Assembly (NCBI RefSeq): GCF_013371085.1
Contig: NZ_JABWCV010000004.1
Coordinates: 124,001 to 188,000, forward strand
From: Vreelandella maris
GTDB lineage: Bacteria; Pseudomonadota; Gammaproteobacteria; Pseudomonadales; Halomonadaceae
DNA: 64,000 nucleotides
Direction of reading: 5' to 3'
The position numbers and the translations under genes were made by a program. The notes under the pieces were generated by a model. The model saw only the letters and a program-made list of their open reading frames with translations. It did not search any database and had not been told where the DNA came from. Of the stretch, positions 1 through 9,777 are shown in pieces; the stretch's first letter is position 1, and each line of letters begins with the position of its first letter.

Positions 1-2722
1 CGAGTTTTTTCTCGATGCCGCCGATCAGCTTGTCCTGCTTGTCGATCTCTTTACTAAGGCGAGCGATTTCGGCGTCTTTGTCGATGAGATCCGCCATCGG
101 CACCAATACTTCCATATCGCCTACCAACTGCGTGGCTGAGAGCGGGGCGTCGTCTGGGTTTTCAAGCCAAGTGACGCTTTCCAACTTGGCGAGTTTGGAA
201 AGGAAGTGGCGGTTGCTTTCCAGACGCTCGGCGTCTTCGGGCTTGCCTTTGGTCAGCAGCACGTCGAGCGGTTTGCCGGGGGCGATGTTCATTTCAGCGC
301 GGATGTTACGCACGGCGATGATGACGCCTTTGAGCCACTCGATATCCAGGCTGGCCTGTTCGTCGATTTTACTCTCATCGGCTTCTGGCCAAGCTTGCAG
401 CATGATCGTTGCGTCATCACCCATAAACACACCTGCCAACGGTGAGACGCGTTGCCAGATCTCTTCGGTGATATAGGGCATCATCGGATGGGCCAAGCGC
501 AGGATAGCTTCTAGTACGCGCACCAACGTGCGGCGAGTGCCGCGTTTGGCTTCGGCCGTCGCATTTTCGTCCCACAGTACGGGTTTGGATAGTTCCAAAT
601 ACCAGTCGCAGTACTCATTCCAGATGAATTCATACAGCGCTTGGGAGGCGTGGTCAAAGCGGTACTCGTCCAGCGCCTTAGTGACCTGGGCTTCGGTTTT
701 TTGTAGCTGCGAGATGATCCAGCGATCGGCGAGGGAAAGCTCAACCTCGTCACCGTTAGTGCCGCAATCTTCGCCTTCGGCATTCATCAGCACGTAGCGT
801 GAGGCGTTCCACAGCTTGTTGCAGAAGTTGCGGTAGCCGTCCAGGCGGTTCATATCAAACTTGATATCGCGCCCGGTAGTGGCCTGGGAGAGGAACGTAA
901 AGCGCAGCGCATCGGTGCCGTGGGCTTCAATGCCGTCTTTAAACTCATCCTTAGTGGCTTTGGCAATCGCCTTGGCCTGTTTCGGCTGCATCATATTGCC
1001 GGTACGCTTTTCGAGCAGCGCCTCCAGGCTGATCCCGTCGATCAAGTCGATAGGATCGAGCACGTTGCCCTTGGATTTGGACATCTTCTGGCCCAGACCA
1101 TCGCGTACCAAGCCGTGCACATAAACCGTCTTAAATGGCACCTCTTTGGTGAACTTCAGGGTCATCATGATCATCCGGGCTACCCAGAAAAAGATGATGT
1201 CAAAGCCAGTGACCAGCACGCTGGAGGGGTGAAAGGTCTCAAGCTCCGGCGTTTTTTCCGGCCAGCCTAAGGTACCAAACGTCCACAGGCCCGAACTAAA
1301 CCAGGTGTCGAGTACGTCTTCGTCCTGTGTCAGCACGACATCGGGTTCAAGGGCGTGCTTCTCGCGCGCTTCTGCTTCGCTGCGGGCAACGTACACATTG
1401 CCTTCGGCGTCGTACCAGGCGGGAATGCGGTGGCCCCACCAAAGCTGACGGGAAATACACCAATCCTGCAGGTCACGCATCCAGGCAAAGTACATGTTTT
1501 CGTAGTTTTTAGGCACGAACTGGATGTCGCCGTTCTCCACCGCCTCGATAGCGGGCTTGGCGAGGCTTTCCACCGCCACAAACCACTGGTCGGTAAGCAA
1601 CGGCTCAATGACATCGCCAGAGCGATCGCCATAGGGCAGGGTGTTGTTAACGGCTTCGACTTGCTCCAGCAGGCCAAGGGCATCCATATCGGCAACGATC
1701 TGCTTGCGCGCTTCAAAGCGGTCAAGCCCTGCGTACTTGGCGGGCAGCGTGGCGTCTTCGTCGGGCTGGGGCTGGCCTTTAAGATTAAAAATCTCAGCTT
1801 GCTCAAGGATTGTCGCATCTTTGGAGAAGACGTTGATCAGCAGATGGTTCTGACGCTTGCCGACTTCATAGTCATTAAAGTCATGAGCCGGGGTGATCTT
1901 GACGCAGCCGGAGCCTTTCTCCATATCGGCATGTTCATCAGCAACGACCGGAATACGGCGGCCTACCAGCGGCAGCTCGATAAATTTGCCGACCAGTGAG
2001 GCGTAGCGCTCGTCTTCCGGGTTGACCGCTACACCGGTATCGCCCAGCAGCGTTTCCGGGCGAGTGGTGGCGACCACGACGTAATCCTTACCGTCGGCGG
2101 TTTTAACGCCGTCCGCTAGCGGGTAGCGGAAGTGCCAGAAGCTGCCCTGCTGCTCTTTATTTTCCACTTCCAAATCAGAAATGGCGGTGTGCAGAGTAGG
2201 ATCCCAGTTCACCAGGCGCTTGCCACGGTAGATCAGCTTCTCTTCATGCAGGCGTACGAAGACTTCTTGAACCGCTTTATAGAAGCCGTCGTCCATGGTG
2301 AAACGCTCGCGGCTCCAGTCCACGCTGGCGCCCATGCGGCGCAGCTGGCGAGTAATGTGGCCGCCCGACTCCTCTTTCCACTCCCACACCTTGTCGATAA
2401 ACGCATCGCGACCGAGGTCGTGGCGTGTTTTACCCTCTTCGGCGGCAATTTTACGCTCCACCAGCATCTGCGTGGCGATACCGGCATGGTCGGTGCCTAC
2501 CTGCCACAGGGTGTTGTTGCCCTGCATCCGCTTCCAGCGCGTCAGGGTATCCATAATGGTGTCCTGAAACGCGTGACCCATGTGCAGGCTGCCGGTCACG
2601 TTGGGCGGTGGAATCATGATCGAAAAGGGCTCGCCCTGGCCGGAAGGGGCGAAACGGTTGTCGGCCTCCCAGCGCTCGTACCAGCGGGTTTCGATCTGTT
2701 CGGGTTGGTAGGTCTTTTCCAT
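1..2722 (-). CDS. valS: Valine--tRNA ligase (3' end outside window)
   Basis: Class I aminoacyl-tRNA synthetase that charges tRNA-Val in the cytoplasm, with an editing domain that clears mischarged threonine. The reading frame starts at the ATG at 2722-2720 ([18 protein letters not shown]) and runs off the left edge after about 907 codons; E. coli ValRS has 951. The HIGH-type motif HMGH is at residues 47-50 and KMSKS at 546-550. The connective/editing region ([12 protein letters not shown]) lies between them. The end of the visible part enters the C-terminal coiled-coil arm ([14 protein letters not shown]). It lies downstream of holC and an MFS gene, all on the minus strand. In E. coli the order is pepA-holC-valS, so the neighbourhood is conserved apart from insertions. 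Confidence 0.97.
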   Translation of the reverse strand, partial: MEKTYQPEQIETRWYERWEADNRFAPSGQGEPFSIMIPPPNVTGSLHMGHAFQDTIMDTLTRWKRMQGNNTLWQVGTDHAGIATQMLVERKIAAEEGKTRHDLGRDAFIDKVWEWKEESGGHITRQLRRMGASVDWSRERFTMDDGFYKAVQEVFVRLHEEKLIYRGKRLVNWDPTLHTAISDLEVENKEQQGSFWHFRYPLADGVKTADGKDYVVVATTRPETLLGDTGVAVNPEDERYASLVGKFIELPLVGRRIPVVADEHADMEKGSGCVKITPAHDFNDYEVGKRQNHLLINVFSKDATILEQAEIFNLKGQPQPDEDATLPAKYAGLDRFEARKQIVADMDALGLLEQVEAVNNTLPYGDRSGDVIEPLLTDQWFVAVESLAKPAIEAVENGDIQFVPKNYENMYFAWMRDLQDWCISRQLWWGHRIPAWYDAEGNVYVARSEAEAREKHALEPDVVLTQDEDVLDTWFSSGLWTFGTLGWPEKTPELETFHPSSVLVTGFDIIFFWVARMIMMTLKFTKEVPFKTVYVHGLVRDGLGQKMSKSKGNVLDPIDLIDGISLEALLEKRTGNMMQPKQAKAIAKATKDEFKDGIEAHGTDALRFTFLSQATTGRDIKFDMNRLDGYRNFCNKLWNASRYVLMNAEGEDCGTNGDEVELSLADRWIISQLQKTEAQVTKALDEYRFDHASQALYEFIWNEYCDWYLELSKPVLWDENATAEAKRGTRRTLVRVLEAILRLAHPMMPYITEEIWQRVSPLAGVFMGDDATIMLQAWPEADESKIDEQASLDIEWLKGVIIAVRNIRAEMNIAPGKPLDVLLTKGKPEDAERLESNRHFLSKLAKLESVTWLENPDDAPLSATQLVGDMEVLVPMADLIDKDAEIARLSKEIDKQDKLIGGIEKKL

Positions 2723-2771
2723 GGAGAGTCGGCTCACGGCTGGCAAGAAATGTGAAATTGTATAGCGCGAG

Positions 2772-2801
2772 AGTATACAGCGTGAGTGCCGGGGGCGTCA
2801 G
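2772..2801 (-). promoter_or_regulatory. Candidate valS promoter
   Basis: On the minus strand, CTGACG (2801-2796) and TATACT (2777-2772) are separated by 18 bp and lie about 50 bp before the valS ATG. The -10 is a near-consensus match; the -35 is moderate. An 8-bp inverted repeat (GCGTGAGT at 2780-2787, ACTCACGC at 2807-2814) brackets most of the spacer and could be an operator or a weak terminator for the upstream MFS gene. Assigned by inspection only. Confidence 0.35.
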
Positions 2802-2826
2802 GTGCTACTCACGCGCGTTGTTAATG

Positions 2827-4038
2827 TTAACGGTTGTCGCGCACCGTCTTTGCAAGGTGCTGATGCGAAGAAAAACCGCGCATGGCGATGAGCCCCAGGA
2901 TAGGACCCGGCAATAACCACCAGATCACCGCCAACGACTGGCTCGACCACAGCGCGGTAACCAGCGCAATTGAAGGAATGGTGAGCCCGAAGCCGATAGC
3001 GTTCATCATCGCCAGCGCTGCCCCCAGTCGCTCGGCTGGGGCGGTGGCCGATGCCAACGCTGAAAACTGAGCAGAATCGGCAATCACGCTAACGCCCCAT
3101 ACGCCGAGAAGCGCCAGCAGCAGCCAGGGCGATGCGCTGCCCAAAAGCGGATATACCAAACACAGCGCACCAGAGGTTGCTAACGCCACGCAGGCCACGC
3201 GGTCGCTGCCAATGTGACGGCTCCACTTGCCCGCAAGTACGCAGCCGGGCAAGCCCAACGCAATCACGGCAAAGCTTAGCCATGGCTGGGCGCCGCTGGC
3301 AGCGCCAAGACGTTCCAGCTCCCTAGCGACCAGAAACGGCACCAGCGCCCACAGCGCATACAGCTCCCAACAATGGCCGAAATAACCTAGCGCGGCGGCG
3401 CGAAAGCGCGGCTGTTTAAACGCGGCTAGCCCTGCCCAGGGGCGCCCGCTTTTGGCGGTGGCCGGGAGGTGCGGGCCAACACCCAGTTTGAAAATCATTA
3501 GCGCGGCGACCAGCGCCAACAATGAGGCCAGCAGCAGCGGCCACTGCCAGGGCAGGTGCAGCGTTAACCCGCGTAGCAGGTGCGGTGAGGCAATGCCCAA
3601 GGTCAGCATGCCCACCAGCCAACCCAGCGCTGCCCCGGCGTGGCGGGGGGTCCAGCTCACCACCAATTTCATGCCGAGCGGGTAGATGCCCGCCAGGCAG
3701 AGGCCGGTCGCAAAGCGCGCCACGGCTGCCAGCGTGACGCTCTCTGCGACGCCGATAAAGGCGGCGTTGATCAGCGCGCCGAGCACGGCAGAAATCGCAA
3801 ACAGATGACTGGCGCGCACACGGTCGGCAATGCCGGTGGTGGCAATCAGCAGGGTGCCGGTAATAAACCCCGCCTGCACCGCAATCGTCAACAAGCCCAA
3901 ATCACTTTCGCTAAGGCCCACGGCCTCCTGCAGCGCCAAGCCAACGCCGTTGACACTAAACCACAGCGAAGTACCGAACAGTTGGGCGATGACGATAACG
4001 GCCAGGGGAGTGCGGGCTAAAAAGGTGTGAAACGGCAT
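2827..4038 (-). CDS. MFS transporter
   Basis: A 403-residue polytopic inner-membrane protein of the major facilitator superfamily with about 12 hydrophobic segments. The N-terminal half has the usual loop after TM2 (TGIADRVRASHLF), a degenerate form of the MFS motif A. The substrate cannot be read from the sequence. The start is the ATG at 4038, preceded by a weak purine-rich site. It is inserted between holC and valS, genes that are adjacent in E. coli, and is probably cotranscribed with them or expressed from its own promoter. The many alternative-frame ORFs on the opposite strand are GC-driven shadows. Confidence 0.85.
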   Translation of the reverse strand: MPFHTFLARTPLAVIVIAQLFGTSLWFSVNGVGLALQEAVGLSESDLGLLTIAVQAGFITGTLLIATTGIADRVRASHLFAISAVLGALINAAFIGVAESVTLAAVARFATGLCLAGIYPLGMKLVVSWTPRHAGAALGWLVGMLTLGIASPHLLRGLTLHLPWQWPLLLASLLALVAALMIFKLGVGPHLPATAKSGRPWAGLAAFKQPRFRAAALGYFGHCWELYALWALVPFLVARELERLGAASGAQPWLSFAVIALGLPGCVLAGKWSRHIGSDRVACVALATSGALCLVYPLLGSASPWLLLALLGVWGVSVIADSAQFSALASATAPAERLGAALAMMNAIGFGLTIPSIALVTALWSSQSLAVIWWLLPGPILGLIAMRGFSSHQHLAKTVRDNR

Positions 4039-4079
4039 GGGCGCTCTCGTGTGTTGAGTTATTGTTGTTAATAAATTAG

Positions 4080-4511
4080 TTAACCGAGCTTATGCGGCAC
4101 GACCTCATGGCCCATTTCTTTATAACGCTGCCAGCAGGCGCGTTTGGCGACCAGCACTTGTTGGTGCTGATTAATGATCTCGGCGATTCGCGCATAGCGC
4201 TCTACACCTTCGGGAATATCGGGGTGCAAATTAAGCAGAGCGGTTTCTTCCGTGGGCACCGGCAACTGCTGCCAGCCTAGCGTGATCGGCACGCTGGCGG
4301 CCATTTCGCTATCTTCCAGGGCGTGGGGTAAATAAGCATCCGGGCGAAAATTCCACAGCGCGCTATCGGCCTGCTCGGCGAGGGCTCTGTCTTCGCAGTG
4401 CAGATGCAGGCGGTAGCCTTTACGCCAGATGGTTTCGGCCAGTTTGCAGGCAAACTGCAAGCGCGCCTCCAAGGTCGTATCGGGCAGAATATAGAAATCA
4501 ATACGTGCCAT
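4080..4511 (-). CDS. holC: DNA polymerase III chi subunit
   Basis: A 143-residue protein, close to the 147 of E. coli HolC. It matches the family from its start (MARIDFYILPD) through the central HCEDRALAEQAD and WNFRPDAYLPH segments. Chi sits in the clamp-loader complex with psi and binds the C-terminal tail of SSB, linking the replisome to SSB-coated lagging-strand DNA. It is encoded downstream of pepA and ilvE and upstream of the MFS gene and valS on the minus strand, a variant of the conserved pepA-holC-valS order. A hairpin between ilvE and holC suggests holC has its own promoter or receives read-through. Confidence 0.93.
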   Translation of the reverse strand: MARIDFYILPDTTLEARLQFACKLAETIWRKGYRLHLHCEDRALAEQADSALWNFRPDAYLPHALEDSEMAASVPITLGWQQLPVPTEETALLNLHPDIPEGVERYARIAEIINQHQQVLVAKRACWQRYKEMGHEVVPHKLG

Positions 4512-4555
4512 CGGCGGCTCCAGCGATTGCAGATAAATGTACTACTTACAAACAG

Positions 4556-4580
4556 CGCCGCCGCAAACGTTGCGGCGGCG
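4556..4580 (-). terminator. Intrinsic terminator after ilvE
   Basis: A perfect 11-bp GC-rich inverted repeat (4556-4566 with 4570-4580, 3-base loop) lies 31 bases past the ilvE stop on the minus strand. It is followed by CTGTTTGT, a modest U-rich tail. The strong stem supports termination; the imperfect tail lowers certainty. Confidence 0.6.
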
Positions 4581-4611
4581 TTGAACGGTGAAGCGTTGGT
4601 TTTAAACCCGC

Positions 4612-5733
4612 TTAAACCAGCTGGGTTAGCCAGCCGTACTTATCTTCACTGCGGCCGTACTGCAGGTCGAGCAGTTTGGTACGGATGCGCATGGCGATTT
4701 CATTGTTGCCGCCCGCGGTGAGCTTGATACGCTCGTTTTCAGTGACCAGTTCACCGACCGGAGTGATGACCGCGGCGGTACCGCAGGCAAACACTTCGGT
4801 GATCTCGCCGGACGCCGCGCCTTCGCGCCACTCGTCAATGCTAATCGGGCGCTCTTCCGGCGTTAGACCTTCATCTTTGGCCAACGTGAGAACGGAGTTG
4901 CGCGTCACGCCTTCGAGAATGGTGTCGGTCAGGCGCGGGGTCACCAAACGGCCATCTTTGAAGACGAAGAACAGGTTCATGCCGCCCAGCTCTTCCACCC
5001 ACTTGTTTTCAGCGGCATCAAGAAACGCGACCTGACCACACTGATGCGCTTCGGCCTCTTTCTGCGCGGCTAATGAGGCCGCGTAGTTACCGCCACATTT
5101 AGCAAAGCCGGTGCCGCCTGCGGCTGCACGCTTGTAGTTCGAGGAGAGCCAGATCGACACCGGGGCAATGCCGCCTTTGAAGTAGGCCGCCGCCGGGGAG
5201 GCGATCACATAGTAGTCGACTTCCTGTGACGGACGTACGCCCAGGAAGGCTTCCGAGGCGATCATGAACGGACGCAGGTAGAGACTACATTCATCAGAGG
5301 CGCTGGCAGGCGTAGGTACCCAAGCCTGATCCTGGGCGAGCAGGGCTTTCAGCGAGCCGATGAAATCCTCATCGGACAGTTCCGGCAGCGCTAATCGGCG
5401 GGCGCTGCGGCGGAAGCGCTCGGCATTTTTCTCGGGGCGGAACGTCCAAATCGAGCCGTCGGCATGGCGGTAGGCTTTGATGCCCTCAAAAATCTCCTGG
5501 CCGTAATGCAGCACTGAGGAGGCGGGATCGAGCGTCAATGGGCCGTAAGGGCGCACCTGATGGCCGTGCCAGTCGGCGTCCACAGTCCAACGAATATGGG
5601 CCATGTGGTCGGTAAAGTAGCGACCAAAACCTGGGTTTTTAAGGATGTTTTCACGGATCTCATCGGCCGTCGGCTGGTTGGACGGCAGTATTTCAAAACG
5701 CGATTCTGACTGGTTATCTGAAGCTGTGGGCAC
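4612..5733 (-). CDS. ilvE: Branched-chain amino acid aminotransferase (long type)
   Basis: Class IV (fold type IV) PLP enzyme that interconverts Val, Leu and Ile with their 2-oxo acids using glutamate/2-oxoglutarate. The 373 residues match the longer type II family (like the mammalian and Bacillus enzymes) rather than the 309-residue E. coli IlvE. The PLP lysine is K212 in GFAKCGGNYAASL. The substrate-side loop EVFACGTAAVITPVGEL and the EELGGMNLFFVF strand are both present. The start is the ATG at 5733. It stands between pepA and holC, splitting a pair that is adjacent in E. coli, and appears to be its own unit with a hairpin on each side. Confidence 0.95.
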   Translation of the reverse strand: MPTASDNQSESRFEILPSNQPTADEIRENILKNPGFGRYFTDHMAHIRWTVDADWHGHQVRPYGPLTLDPASSVLHYGQEIFEGIKAYRHADGSIWTFRPEKNAERFRRSARRLALPELSDEDFIGSLKALLAQDQAWVPTPASASDECSLYLRPFMIASEAFLGVRPSQEVDYYVIASPAAAYFKGGIAPVSIWLSSNYKRAAAGGTGFAKCGGNYAASLAAQKEAEAHQCGQVAFLDAAENKWVEELGGMNLFFVFKDGRLVTPRLTDTILEGVTRNSVLTLAKDEGLTPEERPISIDEWREGAASGEITEVFACGTAAVITPVGELVTENERIKLTAGGNNEIAMRIRTKLLDLQYGRSEDKYGWLTQLV

Positions 5734-5838
5734 GGCGTGTTGTCTCCGCTAGAGCCAGACCCCGAAGGGCAAAAGTAAGCAATGTGTGTAGTACAGCGTG
5801 TGCTCAAGGACAGTGCGCACGCTCATGTGTTCAGGTTT

Positions 5839-5867
5839 AACGGTTGCCGCGCTGAAAGGCAACCGTT
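5839..5867 (-). terminator. Hairpin after pepA, possible terminator
   Basis: A perfect 10-bp inverted repeat (AACGGTTGCC at 5839-5848, GGCAACCGTT at 5858-5867, 9-base loop) lies 32 bases past the pepA stop. The minus-strand tail (AAACCTGAAC) is not U-rich, so it may be a weak terminator or an mRNA 3'-end stabiliser. Confidence 0.4.
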
Positions 5868-5898
5868 GAACGAGGGATCGTGGTGCCGAGTGGTGATA

Positions 5899-7419
5899 TT
5901 AGCCGTCGCTGTTTTCTACTTGGGCATCGGTTTCACGGTCCAACAGGTACTGGGTTAACAGCCCAACAGGCCGGCCGGTGGCGCCTTTTTGCTTGCCTGA
6001 ATGCCAAGCAGTGCCCGCGATATCCAGGTGCGCCCAGGGGAAGTGGTCGGCGAAGCGTGATAAAAAGCACGCGGCGGTAATCGTACCTGCGGGGCGGCCG
6101 CCAATGTTGGCCAGATCGGCAAAGTTGGAATCCAACTGCTCTTGGTATTCATCCCACAGCGGCAGGTGCCAGGCGCGATCCCATGCCCCTTCTCCTGCAT
6201 CCAGCAGATCCAGCGCTAGATCGTCGTCGTTGGAGAGCAGGCCGGTGGCGTGATGGCCCAGGCCGACAATCACCGCGCCGGTAAGAGTGGCGATATCGAC
6301 CACGCTGGCGGGAGTAAAGCGCTCGGCGTAGGTCAGTGCGTCGCACAGCACCAGGCGGCCTTCGGCGTCGGTATTGAGCACTTCGACGGTCAGCCCTTTT
6401 AGCGTTTTGATGATGTCGCCGGGCTTGGTGGCGCGGCCGTCGGGCATGTTTTCGGCGGCGGCGACGATAAACACCAGATTGAGCTTCGGCTTGATATCCA
6501 ACATCGCTTTGACGGTGCCGAATACGCTGGCAGCGCCGCACATGTCGAATTTCATTTCGTCCATGCCTTCGCCGGGCTTGAGTGAAATGCCGCCTGTATC
6601 AAAGGTAATGCCTTTGCCGATCAGTACATGGGGGGCTTCATCGACGTTGTCGGCGCCTTGGTACTTCATAACGATCAGGCGTGTCGGTTCCTTACTGCCG
6701 CGCCCTACAGAAAGCAGCGAGCCTGCGCCCAGGGCTTCCAGCGCTTCTTCATCGAGAATGTCGACCTCAAGGGCGCCCTTTGAATCGCGGCCCAGCTGCT
6801 CTGCCTGCTCGGCTAAGTAGCGAGGCGTGCAGATATTAGCAGGCAGGTTGCCTAAGGTACGCGTGTAGTTGATGCCTTGGCCGATTGCGTTGCCTACTAA
6901 GGCGCCCTGCTTAACCTGCGAAACTGTGTCAGCATCGCTGATCATTAACGTCAGCTTGGCCAGGCTGAGGGCCGGGGCGGGCGATGATTTAAACTGATCA
7001 AAGCGATAAATGGCCCGCTCAGCCGCTTCCATCACCTTGCGCGCTTTCCAGGCCGGGTCGCGGTCGGCGAGTGGCACATCGCCGAATACCACGCTCGCTT
7101 CATCGATAGGCAGTTTCACCAACGCTGCCATGGCCGCATCCAGCGCCTTGATGAACGCGGCTTCCTGGCATTTTTCGCGCTCACCCAAGCCCACTAGCAA
7201 GATGCGCTCAGCACCCAGGCCCGGTGCAAAGGGCACCAACTGCACGTTGCCCAGCGTAGCGTCAAAGTCACCACGTTCCAGCAATTGGCCAATCAGGCGC
7301 TCGCTGGCGTCGTCCAGTTTGGCAACGGTGGGCAGAAGATCGCTACCTTTGAAAACCGGTACCAAAAGGCATGCTGTTTCGGTTTTGGCCGGGTTCGCAG
7401 TCTGAACGGAAAATTCCAT
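5899..7419 (-). CDS. pepA: Leucyl aminopeptidase (M17)
   Basis: Cytoplasmic hexameric Mn/Zn aminopeptidase that removes N-terminal residues, especially Leu, from peptides. In E. coli PepA also binds DNA in Xer recombination and carAB control. The 506 residues match the E. coli length of 503. Metal-binding and catalytic residues are visible: K269 and D274 in GKGITFDTGG, and the M17 signature NTDAEGRL at 349-356 carrying the acidic ligands. The start is the ATG at 7419 (MEFSVQTANPAKTE). It is divergent from lptF across about 150 bp, the same arrangement as in E. coli. Confidence 0.97.
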   Translation of the reverse strand: MEFSVQTANPAKTETACLLVPVFKGSDLLPTVAKLDDASERLIGQLLERGDFDATLGNVQLVPFAPGLGAERILLVGLGEREKCQEAAFIKALDAAMAALVKLPIDEASVVFGDVPLADRDPAWKARKVMEAAERAIYRFDQFKSSPAPALSLAKLTLMISDADTVSQVKQGALVGNAIGQGINYTRTLGNLPANICTPRYLAEQAEQLGRDSKGALEVDILDEEALEALGAGSLLSVGRGSKEPTRLIVMKYQGADNVDEAPHVLIGKGITFDTGGISLKPGEGMDEMKFDMCGAASVFGTVKAMLDIKPKLNLVFIVAAAENMPDGRATKPGDIIKTLKGLTVEVLNTDAEGRLVLCDALTYAERFTPASVVDIATLTGAVIVGLGHHATGLLSNDDDLALDLLDAGEGAWDRAWHLPLWDEYQEQLDSNFADLANIGGRPAGTITAACFLSRFADHFPWAHLDIAGTAWHSGKQKGATGRPVGLLTQYLLDRETDAQVENSDG

Positions 7420-7565
7420 GACGGCTCCAACAAGACAAGCAACGAGGGAATCGGGATAATGCCCCGTTGCTTTTGATTGTGAAAAGGGACTGAGAATAAT
7501 TTGTTTAGTGTACCCAAGCCATTCGCTTATTGCATGGCATCCTGCACGACTAGCCGGAGAGCGCG

Positions 7566-8645
7566 TTGATTTTATTTCGATATCTAACTCGCGAAGTGTT
7601 ACTCACCATGTCGGCGGTCGCTGGCATCCTGTTGCTGGTGATCATGGGCAGCCGCTTTATCCGCTATTTTTCGGACGCAGCGGAAGGCGATATTCCGGTC
7701 ACCATGTTAGGCAGCCTCATGATGTTTCACCTGCCCGGCTTTATGGAACTGATTTTACCGCTGTCGTTTTTTCTGGGCATCCTGCTGGCCTATGGGCAGC
7801 TCTACATGAACAGCGAGATCACCGTGATGGTCGCTTGCGGGATGAGCCCTACGCGGCTGTTGAAAGTGACCCTGCTACCCGCCAGCGTGGTAGCAGTGCT
7901 GGTCGGTATTTGCAGTCTGTGGCTGACACCCTATGGCGCGCTGCAAACTGAAACCGCGCTGGAAGAGCAGCGTAGCCGCCTGGATGTTTCCGTTCTGGCG
8001 CCGGGGCGCTTTCAGGAGTTTGGGGGTGGTCGTACCGCTTACATTGGTGGCTTTTCCAGCGATGGCACGGAAATGCAGGATGTGCTGGTGCACGAGCAGA
8101 ACCAGTTGGGTGATGAAGGCACCCATGACTACGTGACCCGCGCTGCATCGGGCTTTCAGGAAACGCGGCTTGAAACCGGTAGCCGCTTTCTGGTGCTGGA
8201 TGACGGCGAGCGTTACGGGGTGACGCCAGGCGATAAGAGCGCCGAGCGGCTCACCTTTGAGCGCTATACGCTGCGCCTGGGGCTGAATCGTGACCGGCAG
8301 GAGCTCGATTCTCTGGAGTACGCGACCACGCCCGCGCTATGGAATAATCCAAGCCCCCGCGCCCAGGCTCAATGGCAGTGGCGTGCGGGGCTGCCTTTAA
8401 TGGTCTTTGTACTGGCCTTAATGGCGCAGCCGCTTTCCCGCGTCAATCCTCGCCAGGGGCGCTTTGGCAAACTGCTGCCCGCGGTCTTTTTATATGTTGC
8501 GTATCTCAGCCTGCTGCTGGCGGTGGTCGATGCGATTGGCAGCGGTACTTGGTCCAGTATGCTGGGTGTGTGGCCGGTACACGGGCTGTTCTTGGGATTG
8601 GGCCTGCTAATGCTGTGGCGCTCGCAACGTAAGGGGATGCGCTAA
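7566..8645 (+). CDS. lptF: LPS export ABC transporter permease LptF
   Basis: Inner-membrane permease of the LptB2FG complex, which extracts lipopolysaccharide from the inner membrane and passes it to LptC. The 359 residues begin MILFRYLTREVLLTMSAVAG, typical of LptF. TM helices cluster at both ends around a periplasmic beta-jellyroll region (about 125-260). The start codon is TTG at 7566, chosen because GGAGAG lies a few bases upstream and the N-terminus aligns with the family. The stop TAA overlaps the lptG ATG by one base, indicating translational coupling. The divergent neighbour is pepA. Confidence 0.95.
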   Translation: MILFRYLTREVLLTMSAVAGILLLVIMGSRFIRYFSDAAEGDIPVTMLGSLMMFHLPGFMELILPLSFFLGILLAYGQLYMNSEITVMVACGMSPTRLLKVTLLPASVVAVLVGICSLWLTPYGALQTETALEEQRSRLDVSVLAPGRFQEFGGGRTAYIGGFSSDGTEMQDVLVHEQNQLGDEGTHDYVTRAASGFQETRLETGSRFLVLDDGERYGVTPGDKSAERLTFERYTLRLGLNRDRQELDSLEYATTPALWNNPSPRAQAQWQWRAGLPLMVFVLALMAQPLSRVNPRQGRFGKLLPAVFLYVAYLSLLLAVVDAIGSGTWSSMLGVWPVHGLFLGLGLLMLWRSQRKGMR

Positions 8646-9709
8646 TGGTGCTTGACCGTCTCGATCGTTATATCGCCCGCAACGTGTTGGCGGCCATTGT
8701 CGTCGTCCAGTTCGTGCTGCTGGGCTTGGATATCACCATCGCCTATATCGATGACTTAGGTGATGTACAGGCTGGCTATACCGCTCTGGATGCGTTGGTT
8801 TACCTGCTAATGCGCACACCCTGGCGTTTTTATCAGTATGCCCCCGTGGCGGTGTTAATCGGCGCGCTGATTGGTTTGGGCAGCATGGCGTCCAGCAACG
8901 AGCTCACCGTTATGCGTGCCGCTGGGCGCTCCCTGGCGCGCATTGTGTGGGGCGTGATGAAGCCGGTGCTGGTGGTGGTCGTCGTGGTGCTGCTGGTCGC
9001 CGAGTATGTTAGCCCGCGAACTGAGCAATACGCCGAAGCGTGGCGCCTGGAAAAACTCCAGGGCGAAGGCGCCATGCTGACCAGTCGCAGTGGCTGGCAG
9101 ATCGAGGGCGACAGTGTTTACCGTTTTGGGGCGATTCGTGCGGATAACGTGGTGCTTGATTTAACCCGCTATCGTTTTGATGACCGCCAGCTAGTCGAAG
9201 CCACTTACGCCCAGCGTGCACGCTGGGAAGGCGATGCGTGGCGGTTGGAAAACGTTGCTACCACGCGCATTTTCGACGATCGCACTGAGTCGGACCAATC
9301 GGCAAGCATGGGTTGGGACACTGCGTTTACCCCCGCTCAGTTGGAGCGATTGCTGCGCGATATCGAGAGCCAGGCACCCAGCGAGCTATGGGCTTATGCC
9401 CAGTTCCTTGAGGAACAGAACCTGCAGAATGACCAAGCGCTGCTGTATTTTTGGCAGAAGATGCTGATGCCACTCACCATGGGCTCACTAGTGCTGATTG
9501 CCGCCTCCTTTGTGTTTGGCCCGCTGCGTACCGTGGCCGCAGGTACGCGCGTGTTTTACGGCGTGGTCACCGGGCTGAGCTTCAAGTATGTACAGGATCT
9601 GCTGGCGCCCGCCTCGACAATTTTTGGTTTTTCCCCCGTGTGGGCCGTGCTGGTGCCAACATTGGCGTGTGCCGGGGTAGGGATCTACTTTCTACGTCGC
9701 AACGGTTAG
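8645..9709 (+). CDS. lptG: LPS export ABC transporter permease LptG
   Basis: The second permease of LptB2FG, forming the LPS-binding cavity with LptF. The 354 residues begin MVLDRLDRYIARNVLAAIVV and show the same plan as LptF: N-terminal TM helices, a periplasmic domain (about 135-240) and C-terminal TM helices. The E. coli protein has 360 residues. The ATG overlaps the lptF stop (TAATG). The ATPase gene lptB is not in the window and is usually encoded elsewhere with lptA and lptC. Confidence 0.95.
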   Translation: MVLDRLDRYIARNVLAAIVVVQFVLLGLDITIAYIDDLGDVQAGYTALDALVYLLMRTPWRFYQYAPVAVLIGALIGLGSMASSNELTVMRAAGRSLARIVWGVMKPVLVVVVVVLLVAEYVSPRTEQYAEAWRLEKLQGEGAMLTSRSGWQIEGDSVYRFGAIRADNVVLDLTRYRFDDRQLVEATYAQRARWEGDAWRLENVATTRIFDDRTESDQSASMGWDTAFTPAQLERLLRDIESQAPSELWAYAQFLEEQNLQNDQALLYFWQKMLMPLTMGSLVLIAASFVFGPLRTVAAGTRVFYGVVTGLSFKYVQDLLAPASTIFGFSPVWAVLVPTLACAGVGIYFLRRNG

Positions 9710-9777
9710 GCGTAGTTTGCTAAGCCAAAAAATTTCATCACCGCCAAGTGGCAAGCAAGAACTAATAAGAGAGAACT

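Noticed and set aside
1355-2755. Long open frames on the plus strand opposite valS
   Set aside because: They mirror the valS codon pattern, have no ribosome-binding sites and no family resemblance; valS itself is unmistakable on the minus strand.
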